Shown: piece by piece, positions 32,483 through 41,224 of the stretch
How the letters are laid out: every line of letters begins with the position of its first letter
How positions within the stretch are numbered: position 1 is the stretch's first letter
Assembly: GCA_902778145.1 (NCBI GenBank)
Contig: CACYWW010000007.1
Location: 1-47,524 of the forward strand
Length of the DNA stretch: 47,524 nt
Reading direction: 5' to 3'
Origin: an uncultured Ruminococcus sp.
GTDB lineage: Bacteria; Bacillota; Clostridia; Oscillospirales; CAG-272
The notes under the pieces: model-generated
Told to the model about the DNA's origin: nothing
Seen by the model: only the letters and a program-made list of their open reading frames with translations
Database searches by the model: none
Translations under genes and position numbers: made by a program

Positions 32483-33979
32483 ATGAAAAGGATAACGACG
32501 TTTGTTATCTGTATCCTGCTTCTTCTGCCGCTTTTTATATCGTGCGCGGCGGAGAATGAACAGACGGGATCCGCCGTCCCGGAAACGACTGCGCCGGAGG
32601 AAACGTCGGATCCGGAATATACGCCCGATCTGCCGCAGCTCAGATTTGACGGAGAGACGTTTACGTTTCTCGTGCATAACTTTCCGTGCTTCGCTCATCT
32701 GTACGACGTTGAGACCGAGGAGGATTCGTCCGATATCGTGATGAGCTCGGTCTTCAGACGCAACGCGGCGATATTCGATAAGTACGGCGTGAAGATCGCC
32801 GCGGTCAGGGACGACAGCGCGCCGATGATCGCGAAAAACGCCTTCAAGGCGAACGACGACACGTACAACGCCATGTGGCTCAAGGTCGACGATTTCTTTT
32901 CGCTTTCGATAGAAGGGGCGTTTTACGATTACGGCGAGGTTCCGTACGTCGACACGTCGAAAAAATACTGGGATCAGGGCGTCGTGAACGATTTTACTTA
33001 CGGCGGCAAGCTTTACGGTCTGATGGGAGATATCTCGACGTCGATCGCGATATACACGCATCTTCTCGTCGTCGATACGACGCTCGCAAACAAGCTCGAC
33101 GTAAGTCTGCCCGGGCTGTACGATACCGTCAGGGCGGGGGACTGGACTTTCGACCGCTTCTACAGTCTGCTCAGATCATGCAACGCCTATAACGACAACA
33201 ACGGCAACTCGATCCGCGACGGCGTGGATACGTACGCCCTTGCCGTACCGCCGGATATGATGTGGTCGTTCACAGTCGCGGCAGGCGAGAAATGGGTCGT
33301 AAAGGACGGCAGCGACTACTATACCGTGGCGACGCTGACCGAGAGACTGCAGAACGTGGTGAACGATATAATCGATCTCGGAAACGATAAATTCATAACG
33401 GTAGCCACGTGGAACGTCGGCAAGGTCCCCGGGGTCTCCGACGCGGACACATACGGTTACACCATACAGACCAAATTCTATAACAGCACGGCGCTTTTCA
33501 CCGACGCGGATATAGCGGCGGTGCTCGAAGCCCGCGCGAACAAGGATACGGATTTCGGCATACTTCCGGAGCCGAAATACGATAAGTCTCAGGACCGCTA
33601 CAGCACGTACGCGTATCCGTTTTACCCGCTGCTTTCCGTCCCGGTGTCGGTGAAGGGAGACAAGCTTTCGATGACGGGATTCATCATCGAGGCGCTCGCG
33701 GCGGAATCGTACAGGACGCTCACGCCGGCGTTTTATGACAGGGCGCTCTCGAGCAAATACGTCCGCGACGAGCATTCGTACGAGATGCTGAACATCATCC
33801 TCAATTCAAGGATATACGACCCGATCTATTTCTACGGATGGGCGGGCGGAGCGTTCCGGGACAGTCTTGTCAATATGCTCACAAGCAACAAAAAAACGTT
33901 GTCCTCATATTACGCAAAAGGAAGCAAAACGCTGAACAAGGCGCTTTTGAAAGTTTACGACAAATTTGTCGAAAGATAA
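32483..33979 (+). CDS. ABC-type solute-binding lipoprotein (copy 2)
   Basis: A 498-aa tandem paralogue of the preceding gene, with most of the mature protein aligning without gaps. Identical stretches include DSSDIVMSSVFRRNAAI and VSVKGDKLSMTGFIIEALAA. The signal peptide (lipobox PLFISC) and linker differ strongly, which suggests an old duplication with constraint on the binding domain. The ATG at 32483 is chosen because AGGTGATG lies just before it and the signal peptide begins there; upstream in-frame starts lie inside the first copy. It is part of the same operon and continues into the wall-anchored protein after 21 bases. Confidence 0.83.
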   Translation: MKRITTFVICILLLLPLFISCAAENEQTGSAVPETTAPEETSDPEYTPDLPQLRFDGETFTFLVHNFPCFAHLYDVETEEDSSDIVMSSVFRRNAAIFDKYGVKIAAVRDDSAPMIAKNAFKANDDTYNAMWLKVDDFFSLSIEGAFYDYGEVPYVDTSKKYWDQGVVNDFTYGGKLYGLMGDISTSIAIYTHLLVVDTTLANKLDVSLPGLYDTVRAGDWTFDRFYSLLRSCNAYNDNNGNSIRDGVDTYALAVPPDMMWSFTVAAGEKWVVKDGSDYYTVATLTERLQNVVNDIIDLGNDKFITVATWNVGKVPGVSDADTYGYTIQTKFYNSTALFTDADIAAVLEARANKDTDFGILPEPKYDKSQDRYSTYAYPFYPLLSVPVSVKGDKLSMTGFIIEALAAESYRTLTPAFYDRALSSKYVRDEHSYEMLNIILNSRIYDPIYFYGWAGGAFRDSLVNMLTSNKKTLSSYYAKGSKTLNKALLKVYDKFVER

Positions 33980-34000
33980 AAGGTAAGAAAGGAAAAAAAC

Positions 34001-35098
34001 ATGAAAAAGATCATTTCCATCATCATCGCGGCGGCGCTTATATGTGCGGCGCTGACGCTTGTCACGGCTGCGGCGGACGCCGTATTCGAATTCGAGGACA
34101 GGGAATGGACCGTACTTCAGGGAGACTTCTGGAAAGGTGAAATGTCAAAGGAACAGCATGACGCGTACCCGGCGGATAAGTCGCTGTACTGCAACATCTA
34201 CGCTCAGGGCAACGCGGTGCAGACGTCCGGTCTCAACATAGCGAAAGCCGGAAAATACGCGGTCAAGCTCATCTACGTCGCGAACCAGGGCTCGGCGACG
34301 ATACAGTTCTATGTGGACGACGTGAAGATCGGCTCACCGGTCGACTTCAACAACAACGGCGGCTGGACCGCGGCTCAGGCTGATCTCGGCACCGTTGCGC
34401 TCGCCGACGGCGACCATTCCGTCAAAATGGAATGCACCGGCACGACCGCGACAAATTACGAAGCGTTCATCGACAAACTTGAATTCACACTCGTTGAAGA
34501 AGCCGAAGAAGGGGACAATATAACGTTTGAGTTCGAGGACAGGACCTGGACGCCGTCCGGCGACTACTGGCATGAGGATTATACCAATCCCGGTCTGCCC
34601 GTTCCGCGCGCGCTTTACACCAACCTTTACGCCGCCGGAAATTACATCGAAAACGGAGATCTTACGGTCGAAAAGTCCGGCAAATACTCGGTAAAACTCG
34701 TCTATGTCGCGAATCAGGGCTCGGCGAAGATAAAGATCTATATCGACGGAAACGCCGTATCCGATGAGATCGATTTCAACAACAACGGCAACTGGACGAA
34801 GACCGATATCGGCCTTTCGGACGTCAGACTTGCCGCCGGCGCCCATACCGTGAAAGTTGAGCTGACCGGCACGTCGAGCGGCAATACCGAGGCGATATTC
34901 GATAAGCTCGTACTCACGCTGCTTGAAGAGGACAAAGCGCCCGATACGGACGCTCCCGGCACAACGGAGCCCTCAGGACAGGATCAGCCTGCAAATCCCG
35001 ATAATCCGAAAACGTCGGACGGCGCGGTGATCGCGGCAGTCGCGGCGCTCGCCGTATCGGTCTGCACGGTCATATATGTATCGAAAAAGAGAAAATGA
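34001..35098 (+). CDS. Wall-anchored protein with two carbohydrate-binding-like repeats
   Basis: A 365-aa secreted protein. Signal peptide 1-26; two homologous modules of about 135 residues (starting FEFEDREW near 29 and FEFEDRTW near 173). Each holds GKY(A/S)VKL(I/V)YVANQGSA and DFNNNG(G/N)WT, a jelly-roll pattern typical of CBM6/35-like sugar-binding modules. A Thr/Pro/Gln linker follows, then NPKTSD (about 335-340), a hydrophobic span and a KKRK tail: a sortase-type anchor like that of the 149-907 protein. It overlaps the downstream lipoprotein gene by 4 bases. Probably displays a glycan-binding surface protein; the ligand is unknown. Confidence 0.83.
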   Translation: MKKIISIIIAAALICAALTLVTAAADAVFEFEDREWTVLQGDFWKGEMSKEQHDAYPADKSLYCNIYAQGNAVQTSGLNIAKAGKYAVKLIYVANQGSATIQFYVDDVKIGSPVDFNNNGGWTAAQADLGTVALADGDHSVKMECTGTTATNYEAFIDKLEFTLVEEAEEGDNITFEFEDRTWTPSGDYWHEDYTNPGLPVPRALYTNLYAAGNYIENGDLTVEKSGKYSVKLVYVANQGSAKIKIYIDGNAVSDEIDFNNNGNWTKTDIGLSDVRLAAGAHTVKVELTGTSSGNTEAIFDKLVLTLLEEDKAPDTDAPGTTEPSGQDQPANPDNPKTSDGAVIAAVAALAVSVCTVIYVSKKRK

Positions 35099-37473
35099 AG
35101 AGAATTATAAAATACGCGCTTTCGGTGATACTCGCGGCGCTTACGGTACTTTCGTCGTGCACACCGAAGAAAACGGACCCGGAGACCGCGGGTGAGACGA
35201 CCGCGCCCGCAACGTCTCAGACAGAGCCCGGCACGACGGTGGAAGAAAAAACGGATCCGGTGGAGGAAGAGGACATCATGGATCTGATAATGCTGTATGA
35301 CATAGACAGCGGTATGTCCATAAACACACGCCCGGATCACGGGTGGTGGAATCTCAACCCCGAGTACCCGGACGACCCGGGACCGGACGGAGGTCCGTAC
35401 CGCGTCACAACGAGTCTTCTGGGGACCTATGACAGCTCCGACAAAAACGTCATTCGCCAGCATTTTTACTGGATGGCTGCCATGGGGATCGACGCGGTGC
35501 AGTGCGATATAACGAACACGAGATCTCCGCGCCTTCAGGGATATGACGGAATGGCGAAATACTTCAACGGTACGCTCAACTCCTTCACGTCCGTACTCGA
35601 CGTTTCGGCGGAAAAACCGGAGAACTATAAAAATCCGAAGGCTTACGTTTCCATCCGCCTGTTCGGGGAAGAGTACGACGGACTGCAAATGTTACTCGAC
35701 GACCTTTACGACATATACGGCGAGCACGGCGACGGATGGTATAAATTCGACGACGGATCGGACCGCGCGGACAGACCCTTTATCGTGATTTTCGCCGACT
35801 GGGCGCTGCTCGAAAAATGGAGCAAAAAGGACAATTTTCCGTTCGACGACGAGCGGTTCAACATCCGCTGGTCGAACGGATATCTCGGCGGGTGCGTGAA
35901 AAAAGACGCGGACGGCGGCAAATACATCGAAGAGAACGATCCGCTCTGGCTGTTTGCGGAAAATGAGAGCGCCGGTGAAAAAGGCTATTACGTGCCCTAT
36001 TACAAGAAAGGCGCCGACGGCACGGTCGAGATGATGCAGACCTGGGCGTCTGTCCATCTCGGCGGTGAAAGCTGGGACGGGATGACCGATCTGATCGACG
36101 GAAAGCTCTGTATAGAAAGATATTCGGAGCCGGTTAAGAAATACCGTCCGAAAGCGCTTCTGATAAACCGCTGGAACTATCCGATAGCGTGGCCGGCGGA
36201 GCCTCAGGAGGGGCTGTCACGCAACAAGAGCACTCATATAGAGCCGAACGAGGACTGGGGATTTGACGCGTTTTATTCGACGTCCCGGGTAATGTCGGAT
36301 ATCGAAGGAAGGACCGTAAAGAGCCCGGGCAAACCGACGCTTTTGTCCGTCAGCGGCGGAAGACTGTTCTTTGATACCGCGGGCATGCCGCTCGAGGTCT
36401 GCATCGCGAGACGCGATGATTTCAGCGACGGCGTATGGCAGTACGTCGATATCGTCTCCGGCGTCGATCCGGGGACGAGCCGTGAATGTACGCTGTATGT
36501 GAAGTTCAGGGGCGCCGGCGGAGAGGGACCGGCCGCCGAAATGGAATTCATTCCCGATAACGACACTCAGCCGTCGGAAGATGGCGTGATCATGACAGCC
36601 GAACAGTTCGTCTCCATGAAGCCCGACGGCGATTATACGCTCGGCGCCGATATAGATATGAGCGGCGTTTCGTTCCGCGGGATCCCGAATTTCAGCGGAT
36701 CTCTGAACGGTATGGGCCATACGGTCAGCAACGTGGATATGGCGGGAGGCTCCGGCATATTCGCTTATACCGAGGACGCCGTGATAAGCGATCTTACGGT
36801 CGAGAACGTTCAGCTGCAATCCGACGGTCTCATATGCGGTCTGCTCGTCGGCAAAGCCGTGCGCACGGATATAAGCGGCGTGACCGTGAAATACAGCACG
36901 ATCTACGGCTCGAGATTCATCGGAGGCCTGGCGGGCGTAAACGACCACAGCACCTTCAGCAATATCGTTCTTGACAACGTTTATCTGATCATATCCGCGG
37001 AAGAGAGCGACACCATAGGCGGCGTCGCCGGATATTCGGAATTCGGCATCAACGAGAACATTCTTTTCAACGGCGTTATAGAAGCTCCGAACGCTGTCTC
37101 TGTCGGAGGTATCATCGGATCCTGTCTCGGAAACGCGTCGGCGGACGACAACATAGTCAGAAAATGTTTTGCAAAAGGCAGCGTCACGGGAAAAGCGAAC
37201 TGCGGCACGGTCGGCGGCATCGTCGGAATGGCGCACTCAAGCGACGGAAACTGGTTCGCACCCGTCGATTCCTGCGGCGCGTTCCTCGATCATCTGAGCG
37301 AAGGCGCGGGGCGCATATGCGGCTCGTTCGGCGAGGGCTGCCTCTCGGGCAACCGTGCGCTCGAAACTCTGCTGCCTGACGCCGCGGACAAGGGCGACGA
37401 CAGGCGTGACGGCGCCGATATAACGGCGACGGAAGCCGAAAAGCTTTTAAGCAAAGCGGGACTGTCATCCTGA
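35095..37473 (+). CDS. Surface lipoprotein with GH99/71-like domain and GLUG-like beta-helix
   Basis: A 792-aa lipoprotein (lipobox VLSSC near residue 22, Thr/Glu linker to about 60). The N-terminal catalytic-like domain (about 62-400) recalls GH71/GH99-like endo-acting glycosidases: PDHGWWNLNPEYP, then GTYDSSDKNVIRQHFYWMAAMGIDAVQCD. An Ig-like segment follows, then a right-handed beta-helix (about 500-765) of GLUG-like repeats: GGLAGVNDHSTFSNI, GGVAGYSEFGINENI, GGIIGSCLGNAS and GGIVGMAHSSDGN. Activity is unproven; the region is not a canonical match. It ends the lipoprotein operon before a terminator. Together with the solute-binding proteins it suggests surface capture and cleavage of a glycan. 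Confidence 0.72.
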   Translation: MKRIIKYALSVILAALTVLSSCTPKKTDPETAGETTAPATSQTEPGTTVEEKTDPVEEEDIMDLIMLYDIDSGMSINTRPDHGWWNLNPEYPDDPGPDGGPYRVTTSLLGTYDSSDKNVIRQHFYWMAAMGIDAVQCDITNTRSPRLQGYDGMAKYFNGTLNSFTSVLDVSAEKPENYKNPKAYVSIRLFGEEYDGLQMLLDDLYDIYGEHGDGWYKFDDGSDRADRPFIVIFADWALLEKWSKKDNFPFDDERFNIRWSNGYLGGCVKKDADGGKYIEENDPLWLFAENESAGEKGYYVPYYKKGADGTVEMMQTWASVHLGGESWDGMTDLIDGKLCIERYSEPVKKYRPKALLINRWNYPIAWPAEPQEGLSRNKSTHIEPNEDWGFDAFYSTSRVMSDIEGRTVKSPGKPTLLSVSGGRLFFDTAGMPLEVCIARRDDFSDGVWQYVDIVSGVDPGTSRECTLYVKFRGAGGEGPAAEMEFIPDNDTQPSEDGVIMTAEQFVSMKPDGDYTLGADIDMSGVSFRGIPNFSGSLNGMGHTVSNVDMAGGSGIFAYTEDAVISDLTVENVQLQSDGLICGLLVGKAVRTDISGVTVKYSTIYGSRFIGGLAGVNDHSTFSNIVLDNVYLIISAEESDTIGGVAGYSEFGINENILFNGVIEAPNAVSVGGIIGSCLGNASADDNIVRKCFAKGSVTGKANCGTVGGIVGMAHSSDGNWFAPVDSCGAFLDHLSEGAGRICGSFGEGCLSGNRALETLLPDAADKGDDRRDGADITATEAEKLLSKAGLSS

Positions 37474-37496
37474 CGATATGATATAATCAGACCCTG

Positions 37497-37529
37497 CCGG
37501 GCGCGGTACCTCCTCCGCGCCCGGTTTTT
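37497..37529 (+). terminator. Terminator of the lipoprotein operon
   Basis: A perfect 10-bp stem CCGGGCGCGG / CCGCGCCCGG with an 8-base loop and five Ts. Confidence 0.9.
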
Positions 37530-37562
37530 ATATCCTTTGTCCTGTTTTTTTAAAAAAAGTTC

Positions 37563-37591
37563 TTGCAATACGACGCGCCGTGTGGTAGAAT
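37563..37591 (+). promoter_or_regulatory. Promoter of the GH2 gene (TGTGG extended -10)
   Basis: TTGCAA (37563-37568), 17 bases ending TGTGG, then TAGAAT (37586-37591). GAGGT lies before the ATG. Confidence 0.8.
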
Positions 37592-37617
37592 AAAGAAAAA
37601 AAACAGCGAGGTAATAT

Positions 37618-39312
37618 ATGAGTATTCCGAGAAGCGAGCATCCGTTCCCCCAGTTCATGAGGGACACATGGTACAATCTCAACGGAAAATGGCAGTTTGA
37701 GATCGATCACGGCAACAGCGGCGTTGAGAGGAAGCTGTTTGAGGTTGAGTCTCTTTCCGGCAGCATAACCGTCCCGTTCTGTCCGGAATCCGAGCTTTCC
37801 GGCGTCGGCAACAAGGATTTCATGCGCTGCGTGTGGTACAAGAGAAAAGTAACGCTGCCCGAGGGCTTTGAGGGCAAGCGCACGATACTCCATATCGGCG
37901 CCTGCGACTATGAAACGACCGTCTGGGTAAACGGCTCCGAAGCGGGCAGACACAGAGGCGGATATATTTCCTTCTCGTTCGATATAACGGATAAGCTGCA
38001 CGAGGGCGAAAACGACGTGACGATCCGCGCCTACGACGACAACCGCAAGGGCACTCAGCCCGCCGGCAAGCAGAGCAGTCAGTATAATTCCTACGGCTGC
38101 TTCTATACCCGCACGACCGGTATATGGCAGACCGTCTGGCTCGAAGCGGTGCCGGAGGCTCATATCGTCTCCGCGAAATACTACACCAAAATCGACGGCA
38201 CCGTCCGCGTCGACGTCAAGACCGTGAACGCCTGCGGCAAAACGCTGACCGCCACTGTGCTGACAGGCGAAGAGACCGGGCTTTCACACAGCGTCACGGT
38301 CACGGGCGAGCACACGGAGATCACGTTCACGTTAAAAGAACCGAAGCTCTGGGCGCCGGGCGATCCCAACCTGTACGATCTGATACTCAAGCTCGGCGAG
38401 GACGAGGTGCAGAGCTATTTCGGCATCCGCGAGGTATCCGTGCACGATCACAGATTTTATATTAACGGAAAATCCGTGTTCGGACGCTTCATACTCGACC
38501 AGGGCTTTTACCCGGACGGCGTCTATACCGCGCCGACCGATGAGGCGCTGAAGCGCGACATAGAGCTTTCGATGGCTTGCGGCTACAACGGCGCGAGGCT
38601 CCATCAGAAGATCTTCGAGCCGAGATTCCTCTATCACGCGGACAGGCTCGGATATATGGTCTGGGGCGAGCACGCGAACTGGCTGCTCGATATAAGTCAG
38701 CCGACGGCGTGGAAAAACTTCGTCTCGGAATGGCTTGAGGAGGTCGAGCGTGATTTCGACCATCCCGCGCTGATCGGATGGTGTCCGTTCAATGAAACTC
38801 AGCAGAATCAGGATCCGGCGATACTCGAATACGTTTACAACGTTACGAAGGCGCTCGACCCGACGCGCCCCGTCATCGACACGAGCGGCTGGTTCCACGT
38901 CAGAGGCTTCTGCGATATGTACGACTGCCACGACTACGAACAGGATCCCGCAAAATTCAAGGAAAAATACGACAAGCTGATGAAGGGTGAGCAGACAGGC
39001 GACTGGACTGGCCCATACCCGGACGACCTCTGCTTCGTCTCCGAGTTCGGCGGAACGTGGTGGGCTCCCGGCGTCAAGGGCGGCTGGGGCTACGGCGCGT
39101 CGCCCGCGGATATGGATGAGTTTCTCAACAGGTACGAGGGACTTGTTTCCGCACTCCTTCAGAACGATAAGCTCTGCGCGTTCTGCTATACGCAGCTTAC
39201 GGATGTTGAGCAGGAGCAGAACGGTCTGTACACCTTCGACCGCCGCCCGAAATTCCCGACGGACAGGATAGCCGCGATCACCGGAGCAAAAGCCGCGGCT
39301 GAGAATGAATAA
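37618..39312 (+). CDS. Glycoside hydrolase family 2 protein
   Basis: A 564-aa enzyme without signal peptide. N-terminal sugar-binding jelly roll (about 15-175: WYNLNGKWQFEI, RCVWYKRKVTLPEGFEGKRT, HIGACDYETTVWVNGSEAGRHRGGY), an Ig-like immunoglobulin domain (about 180-275), and a TIM barrel (about 280-560). The acid/base is seen in WCPFNETQQ (E393) and the likely nucleophile in FVSEFGGTW (E476), both matching GH2. The length is short compared with beta-galactosidases and closer to the small GH2 branch of uncertain specificity. It is controlled by its own promoter and overlaps the next gene by 8 bases. Substrate could be a beta-galactoside, glucuronide or mannoside. Confidence 0.92.
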   Translation: MSIPRSEHPFPQFMRDTWYNLNGKWQFEIDHGNSGVERKLFEVESLSGSITVPFCPESELSGVGNKDFMRCVWYKRKVTLPEGFEGKRTILHIGACDYETTVWVNGSEAGRHRGGYISFSFDITDKLHEGENDVTIRAYDDNRKGTQPAGKQSSQYNSYGCFYTRTTGIWQTVWLEAVPEAHIVSAKYYTKIDGTVRVDVKTVNACGKTLTATVLTGEETGLSHSVTVTGEHTEITFTLKEPKLWAPGDPNLYDLILKLGEDEVQSYFGIREVSVHDHRFYINGKSVFGRFILDQGFYPDGVYTAPTDEALKRDIELSMACGYNGARLHQKIFEPRFLYHADRLGYMVWGEHANWLLDISQPTAWKNFVSEWLEEVERDFDHPALIGWCPFNETQQNQDPAILEYVYNVTKALDPTRPVIDTSGWFHVRGFCDMYDCHDYEQDPAKFKEKYDKLMKGEQTGDWTGPYPDDLCFVSEFGGTWWAPGVKGGWGYGASPADMDEFLNRYEGLVSALLQNDKLCAFCYTQLTDVEQEQNGLYTFDRRPKFPTDRIAAITGAKAAAENE

Positions 39313-40165
39313 GGATAAAAACAGAAAAACGGCAGGCATCGTCCTTCGGGCGGTGCTTGCCGCTGTTGTCGTTCTGACGGGTCTTCTGACGTCCGGCACG
39401 CATATAAGCGACCGCATACCGGACGGCGCCGTGCGCGTGCTTTTCTTCGACGTCGGACAGGGAGACTGCACGCTCATCGTCTCGGACGGCGCGGTCATCC
39501 TCGTCGACGTACCGCTTTACAGATCCGACCCGGTGACGGGGTATCTCGAACGTCTGAGGATACGGAAGATCGACTGGTTCATCGCCACCCACTTCGACTC
39601 GGACCACTGCGGCGACGCCGCAAGGATCCTTTCGTCGTTCAACGTCGCTCATCTTCTGATGCCGGAGCCAGCTGACGCGGACGATCCGCTTTACCGCGAA
39701 ATCGTCTCGGCGGCGGATCCGGATACCGTCGTCACGGCGAAGGCGGGGCAGAGCTTCAGCCCCGGCGCCATGACTCTTGACGTCCTCTCGCCCGGCTCGC
39801 GCGGCAAAACGGACAATGAAAGCTCCGTCGTCTGCCGTATCGCGTACGGCGCCGATTCCGTTTTGCTTTGCTCGGATATGGGAGTCTCGGATGAGAAGAC
39901 GGTACTCTCGAAATACGGCGGTTCGGTGTCGTCCGATATCCTGAAGGTCGGACATCACGGCTCGAAATACTCGTCCTCGCCGGACTTTCTGAAAGCCGTT
40001 TCTCCCGCCTGGTCGGTCATCAGCTGCGGTCAGAACCGCTACGGCCACCCGACGCTTGAGACGCTCTCGGCGCTTGAAGACGTGGGCTCTGAGTATATCG
40101 TCACTCAGGCGAACGGAGTCGTAATTTTTGATCTTTTCGGTGATCTTGTCGTACGAAAAAAATAA
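39305..40165 (+). CDS. ComEC/Rec2-type metallo-beta-lactamase-fold protein, membrane-anchored
   Basis: A 286-aa protein. One N-terminal transmembrane segment (about 10-30) is followed by a metallo-beta-lactamase domain of the type found at the C-terminus of ComEC: VLFFDVGQGDCTLI (about 45-58), the metal motif THFDSDHCGD (H96, D98, D100, H101), and GHHGSKYSSSPDFL. The remainder of ComEC (channel region) is absent, so this is a free-standing hydrolase domain. ComEC-type domains cleave phosphodiester or degrade DNA strands; the role of orphan members is unclear. The start overlaps the GH2 gene in another frame, so the pair is likely translationally coupled, an odd partnership. There is no evident terminator before spo0A. 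Confidence 0.85.
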   Translation: MNKDKNRKTAGIVLRAVLAAVVVLTGLLTSGTHISDRIPDGAVRVLFFDVGQGDCTLIVSDGAVILVDVPLYRSDPVTGYLERLRIRKIDWFIATHFDSDHCGDAARILSSFNVAHLLMPEPADADDPLYREIVSAADPDTVVTAKAGQSFSPGAMTLDVLSPGSRGKTDNESSVVCRIAYGADSVLLCSDMGVSDEKTVLSKYGGSVSSDILKVGHHGSKYSSSPDFLKAVSPAWSVISCGQNRYGHPTLETLSALEDVGSEYIVTQANGVVIFDLFGDLVVRKK

Positions 40166-40224
40166 AACGTCAACTTGCACAAAAAGCGGATCAAAATTTT
40201 GTCATTTATTTTTCGTAAAACATA

Positions 40225-40253
40225 TTGCAAAAATTCCGATTATGTGGTAATAT
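40225..40253 (+). promoter_or_regulatory. Promoter of spo0A (TGTGG extended -10)
   Basis: TTGCAA (40225-40230), 17 bases ending TGTGG, and TAATAT (40248-40253). The spo0A ATG follows about 50 bases downstream. Confidence 0.75.
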
Positions 40254-40303
40254 ATTCCCAGAAATTCCCAATTATTTCCAAAAAATGGGAGGAAGGAGCA
40301 AGT

Positions 40304-41077
40304 ATGGATACGAAAATAAAGGTTTTGATAGCGGACCCGGCGGAAAGGTCCCGCAAAGATGTACACGAATATCTCGTCAGGGAGGGCGCGTTCCTCTGTG
40401 ACGACGCGGCGGACGGCGCCTCGGCTGTCGCAAAGGCGAGGGCGATGCAGCCTGATTTCATAATATCGGATATGTGGCTGCCGGGCATTGACGGAGTACG
40501 GCTGATAAAGGCGGTGAAGGAAGCGCTGCCGAAGGACAGATACCCGGAATTCATAGTTACGACGGTCGTAGGAAACCCCAACATCTTCATCGAGGCGGAT
40601 GAGGCCGGCGCCGCGTACTGCATGGTAAAGCCGCTCGACAACGGAGTGCTCTCGGAACGGATGAAGCGCCTTTTCCGGATGAAGACAGGCGAGATCAAGG
40701 CGGGCGTCCACATAGACCGCGATAATGACATAGAGACGCAGGTCACGAGCATAATACATCAGATCGGAGTGCCTGCGCATATCAAGGGCTATCAGTACCT
40801 CCGCTGCGCGATACTTATGGCGATATCCGACGGCGAGATAATAAACGCCGTGACAAAGTCACTCTATCCGTCGGTCGCAAGGAAATACAAGACGACGTCG
40901 TCACGCGTCGAGCGGGCGATCCGCCACGCGATAGAGGTCGCGTGGGACAGAGGAGACATAGACGTCCTGAACTCTTATTTCGGCTATACGATACAGAACA
41001 CGCGCGGCAAACCGACGAATTCAGAATTCATAGCGATGATCGCTGACAACCTCAGGCTGAAAAACAAAATAAGCTGA
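40304..41077 (+). CDS. spo0A: Sporulation master regulator Spo0A
   Basis: A 257-aa response regulator that switches on sporulation. The N-terminal receiver (about 1-125) has D56 as the phosphoacceptor in IISDMWLPG, Thr in VTTVVGNPN and Lys in VKPLD. The acidic pocket is unusual: ADP (D11-P12) stands where the family has two Asp residues (ADD). The C-terminal Spo0A domain (about 145-257) is almost fully conserved: [36 protein letters not shown] and [17 protein letters not shown]. The start at 40304 is chosen because GGAGGAAGGAG precedes it and an in-frame extension has no match. It is not next to spoIVB here. A terminator follows. Confidence 0.97.
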   Translation: MDTKIKVLIADPAERSRKDVHEYLVREGAFLCDDAADGASAVAKARAMQPDFIISDMWLPGIDGVRLIKAVKEALPKDRYPEFIVTTVVGNPNIFIEADEAGAAYCMVKPLDNGVLSERMKRLFRMKTGEIKAGVHIDRDNDIETQVTSIIHQIGVPAHIKGYQYLRCAILMAISDGEIINAVTKSLYPSVARKYKTTSSRVERAIRHAIEVAWDRGDIDVLNSYFGYTIQNTRGKPTNSEFIAMIADNLRLKNKIS

Positions 41078-41085
41078 AAAGCAAA

Positions 41086-41122
41086 GGCGGACACGGAAAA
41101 TCGACCGGTCCGCCGTTTTTTT
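41086..41122 (+). terminator. Terminator of spo0A
   Basis: GGCGGAC (41086-41092) pairs with GTCCGCC (41108-41114), with a minor inner CGG/CCG pairing, followed by G and seven Ts. Confidence 0.8.
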
Positions 41123-41224
41123 GAAAAATATTCATAAAAATTCTCCATATTGTTGCGGTCAACCCTCCATACTTATTGAGAAAATTATAGTATAATCTAC
41201 GTGACACAGAAAGGAAGTAACAAT

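Noticed and set aside
30973..37473. Complete ABC transporter operon
   Set aside because: No membrane permease or ATPase gene is seen between or after the two binding proteins.
41191..41196. Full promoter with -35 for smsC
   Set aside because: Only a TATAAT is convincing; the nearest TTGAGA is 9 bases upstream, too close to act as a -35.
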